DNA of 64,000 nt from Sessilibacter corallicola (lineage in GTDB: Bacteria > Pseudomonadota > Gammaproteobacteria > Pseudomonadales > Cellvibrionaceae), in the NCBI RefSeq assembly GCF_021290925.1, contig NZ_JAJSLX010000003.1, positions 434,001 through 498,000 on the forward strand, in the 5' to 3' direction. Shown one piece after another: positions 62,522 through 64,000 of the stretch. The position numbers and the translations under genes were made by a program. Under the pieces are notes generated by a model that saw only the letters and a list, made by a program, of their open reading frames with translations, was not told where the DNA came from and searched no databases. How positions within the stretch are numbered: the first letter of the stretch is position 1; the number at the start of each line of letters is the position of its first letter.

Positions 62522-64000
62522 TTATTGACCCGATAATCCTAAAGACTGGAGGCTTTCTTCCGCTATTTGCAAAATACTGTCGTCTGTTGATTTGTCGGAT
62601 TGTAACGCTGAGATGTAGTATTCCAGACTGATAATACAATCGGCGAAGATCTCCAGTAATTGCAACAGGACCGTCGGGTGTTCATCTGATAACAATTCGG
62701 TTTCAACAAAGTGGTTACACAGCTCCAGCACACGAGCACACCGATCGCGGTGTAACAAAGTCATTCCGCCGCGTATGGTTTCAAGGGTTTTACTGACGTT
62801 ACGAATATGACCGTGATCGAAATTGGATTCTGCGTAAGAGCTCAAGGCCCGTTTTACGAGAGTTAGTCCGGTTTCTGCTTCTTGCAAAACAATTTGCTCT
62901 GCTTCGGCAAATTGGTTTTCGGCAATGGTTTGATCGCCATTACCAATACCGTAGCCGGCGGTATTTTTGTACTGGATAACAAAATTTTCTATTTGCAATA
63001 ACGCATCAGCCACTTCTGATAAAGCAAATTTATCCAACCCTGTAGTGTCTTCAGACATTGCAGCAATCACTTTAGCCTGCTGCTTTAACTCGATGCTGGG
63101 CTGCCCCAAACCAACCACGGCAAGGATTTCTGCCAACTTATTAAGAAGCTCGTAGAGCGCTCCAAATTCAGCCGTTGATTGTGCTTGAGAACTGACTTCA
63201 AGAATGCTTTTGGCGGTCGAAATTTCTTCTTCAAAAACAGCGATAACGGACTCAATGGTTTGCGCATTGGGCCCTTTTAAAGAATCAAACTCTTTACTGA
63301 GATCTTCATCGCTGTATGGAAGACGAGAACATCCAAACTTTGATAAAAACTGCTCGACAGAACTCAGTTTATCGCCGTGGTTTGCACCCACCGCGACCCA
63401 ATAAACCAGCTCTTTAGTCAAGGCGATGGGAATATTGGTTTTAACGCCAGCGATGTCGAGTTTAATAAGCGACTTTATCTGCTTTTCAATTTCCATGAGC
63501 ACGCGCTTTTTATGCTGTGTCAGTGGCAGCGACGAATTAACAGAAGAATTTAGCGCGAGAAATACTGCAATCCAAAAATTAGTAATCGGCTTTGACGAAT
63601 AAATACTGGCCAGACGCTCAATGCACTTTGCCATCATAATCAAAGGCGGCTTCTGTGCTTTATTTTGCAGTATTGCCAACAAAGCAACCTGATACATGTG
63701 TCGTAATCTCGACACCAGTGGAAGGTATTCGCTTTCAGCAATTTGGCGTGGATTAATCCAGTCACAGCTAAACGGTTCTTTGGAAATTCTTTTAATGCTG
63801 AAAAAGTGACTGGGAGGTAATTGCGACTGATTTAAGATGCCTTTCAGATCGTTAATGTACGGCAACAGAAGCTCAGGATGGTCTTGGCGTGTATTTTCCA
63901 AGAACTCAATGTAACGCGGCAGAATAAAAAATGCCGTCGTCAACGATTGAAGCTCATCGTCATCGAGCTTTTGGTGACCCGGTGTTAGCTCTTTAGTAAC
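62522..64000 (-). CDS. fimL: FimL-like Hpt-scaffold protein, 5' end outside window
   Basis: The open frame continues past the right end of the window (visible part 492 residues). It resembles the N-terminal part of the chemosensory protein ChpA (LPRYIEFLENTRQDHPELLLPYINDL). Weak Hpt-like helical regions follow (about residues 220-470 of the visible part), in which phospho-His is not conserved. FimL controls twitching motility and cAMP signalling with Vfr/CyaB in Pseudomonas. The adjacent nudC supports FimL over a truncated ChpA. The stop at 62522 is natural. Confidence 0.75.
   Translation of the reverse strand, partial: VTKELTPGHQKLDDDELQSLTTAFFILPRYIEFLENTRQDHPELLLPYINDLKGILNQSQLPPSHFFSIKRISKEPFSCDWINPRQIAESEYLPLVSRLRHMYQVALLAILQNKAQKPPLIMMAKCIERLASIYSSKPITNFWIAVFLALNSSVNSSLPLTQHKKRVLMEIEKQIKSLIKLDIAGVKTNIPIALTKELVYWVAVGANHGDKLSSVEQFLSKFGCSRLPYSDEDLSKEFDSLKGPNAQTIESVIAVFEEEISTAKSILEVSSQAQSTAEFGALYELLNKLAEILAVVGLGQPSIELKQQAKVIAAMSEDTTGLDKFALSEVADALLQIENFVIQYKNTAGYGIGNGDQTIAENQFAEAEQIVLQEAETGLTLVKRALSSYAESNFDHGHIRNVSKTLETIRGGMTLLHRDRCARVLELCNHFVETELLSDEHPTVLLQLLEIFADCIISLEYYISALQSDKSTDDSILQIAEESLQSLGLSGQ

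Noticed and set aside
62522-63943. Truncated ChpA/PilL kinase
   Set aside because: The stop is followed after 12 nt by nudC, as in fimL-nudC of Pseudomonas, and no receiver or CheA domain remnants are found downstream.
1-64000. CRISPR array, rRNA operon, prophage or insertion sequence
   Set aside because: No regularly spaced repeats, rRNA, phage structural genes or transposase genes were found. The only mobile-DNA signs are the integron cassettes and the palindromic repeats.

Overview
This 64 kb window is chromosomal DNA from a flagellated, AT-leaning gammaproteobacterium, probably marine. Three features point that way. The gene order cheR-cheV | flgA-flgM-flgN and the pair nudC-fimL match Pseudomonas-type genomes. 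The fagA-like/fumC/SOD arrangement resembles the Pseudomonas iron-starvation locus, but uses a nickel superoxide dismutase. TonB receptors and c-di-GMP genes are abundant. I cannot name the genus from sequence alone.

Layout. (1) 1-4516: the tail of an integron cassette array. Five complete attC-like sites, one degenerate site and half-sites separate small + strand genes of mostly unknown function (membrane proteins, a GNAT acetyltransferase, a transglutaminase-like protein, a truncated TPR gene). No integrase is in view; by orientation it should lie to the left. The array ends against a 53-codon remnant of gabD. (2) 4924-8307: an AT-rich stretch with a large membrane-anchored KAP-family P-loop NTPase, a possible defence gene, and a small acidic protein. 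(3) 8402-11374: housekeeping and redox genes (YugP-like protease, LysR regulator with divergent FMN reductase, DCC oxidoreductase). (4) 11568-17391: a czcCBA-type heavy-metal RND efflux operon led by a small Cys/His-rich secreted protein. (5) 17629-27602: an iron-starvation region. A Fur-box-controlled flavodoxin operon diverges from a second Fur box that heads heme receptor, hmuTUV, hutZ, a fagA-like gene and fumC. This is followed by a His-rich small membrane protein, sodN (Ni-SOD) and its maturation protease sodX. The set imports heme and replaces iron proteins with iron-free ones. A 118-nt imperfect palindrome sits between the two Fur boxes.

(6) 27870-37488: MOSC protein, SDR, AhpD-like protein, ferredoxin-reductase-type oxidoreductase, XRE-cupin regulator, a second TonB receptor, GST and a DUF1963 protein. 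(7) 37925-43940: DUF6607 protein, a DUF2029 mannosyltransferase-like membrane protein, a small secreted CxxC protein, a beta-barrel protein, a GT2 glycosyltransferase and a DUF547 protein. (8) 44006-48183: flagellar/chemotaxis genes cheR, cheV, flgA, flgM, flgN, with two well-formed sigma-28 promoters (before cheV and flgM). (9) 48232-54041: tRNA-Arg(CCT), rsmE, an atypical MCP-like protein with a CCAGCA hexanucleotide repeat, hppD, a GNAT and slyD. (10) 54153-64000: an EAL-CBS-GGDEF protein, a hybrid histidine kinase lacking its phospho-acceptor residues, a DUF2788 protein, an orphan + strand terminator that may end an unannotated small RNA with two C6 loops, then trmH, sohB, a membrane protein, nudC and fimL (cut by the window edge).

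The items most worth following are the candidate C-rich-loop small RNA, the His-rich membrane protein tied to Ni-SOD, the phospho-dead hybrid kinase, the KAP NTPase at the array end and the two-gene integron cassette.
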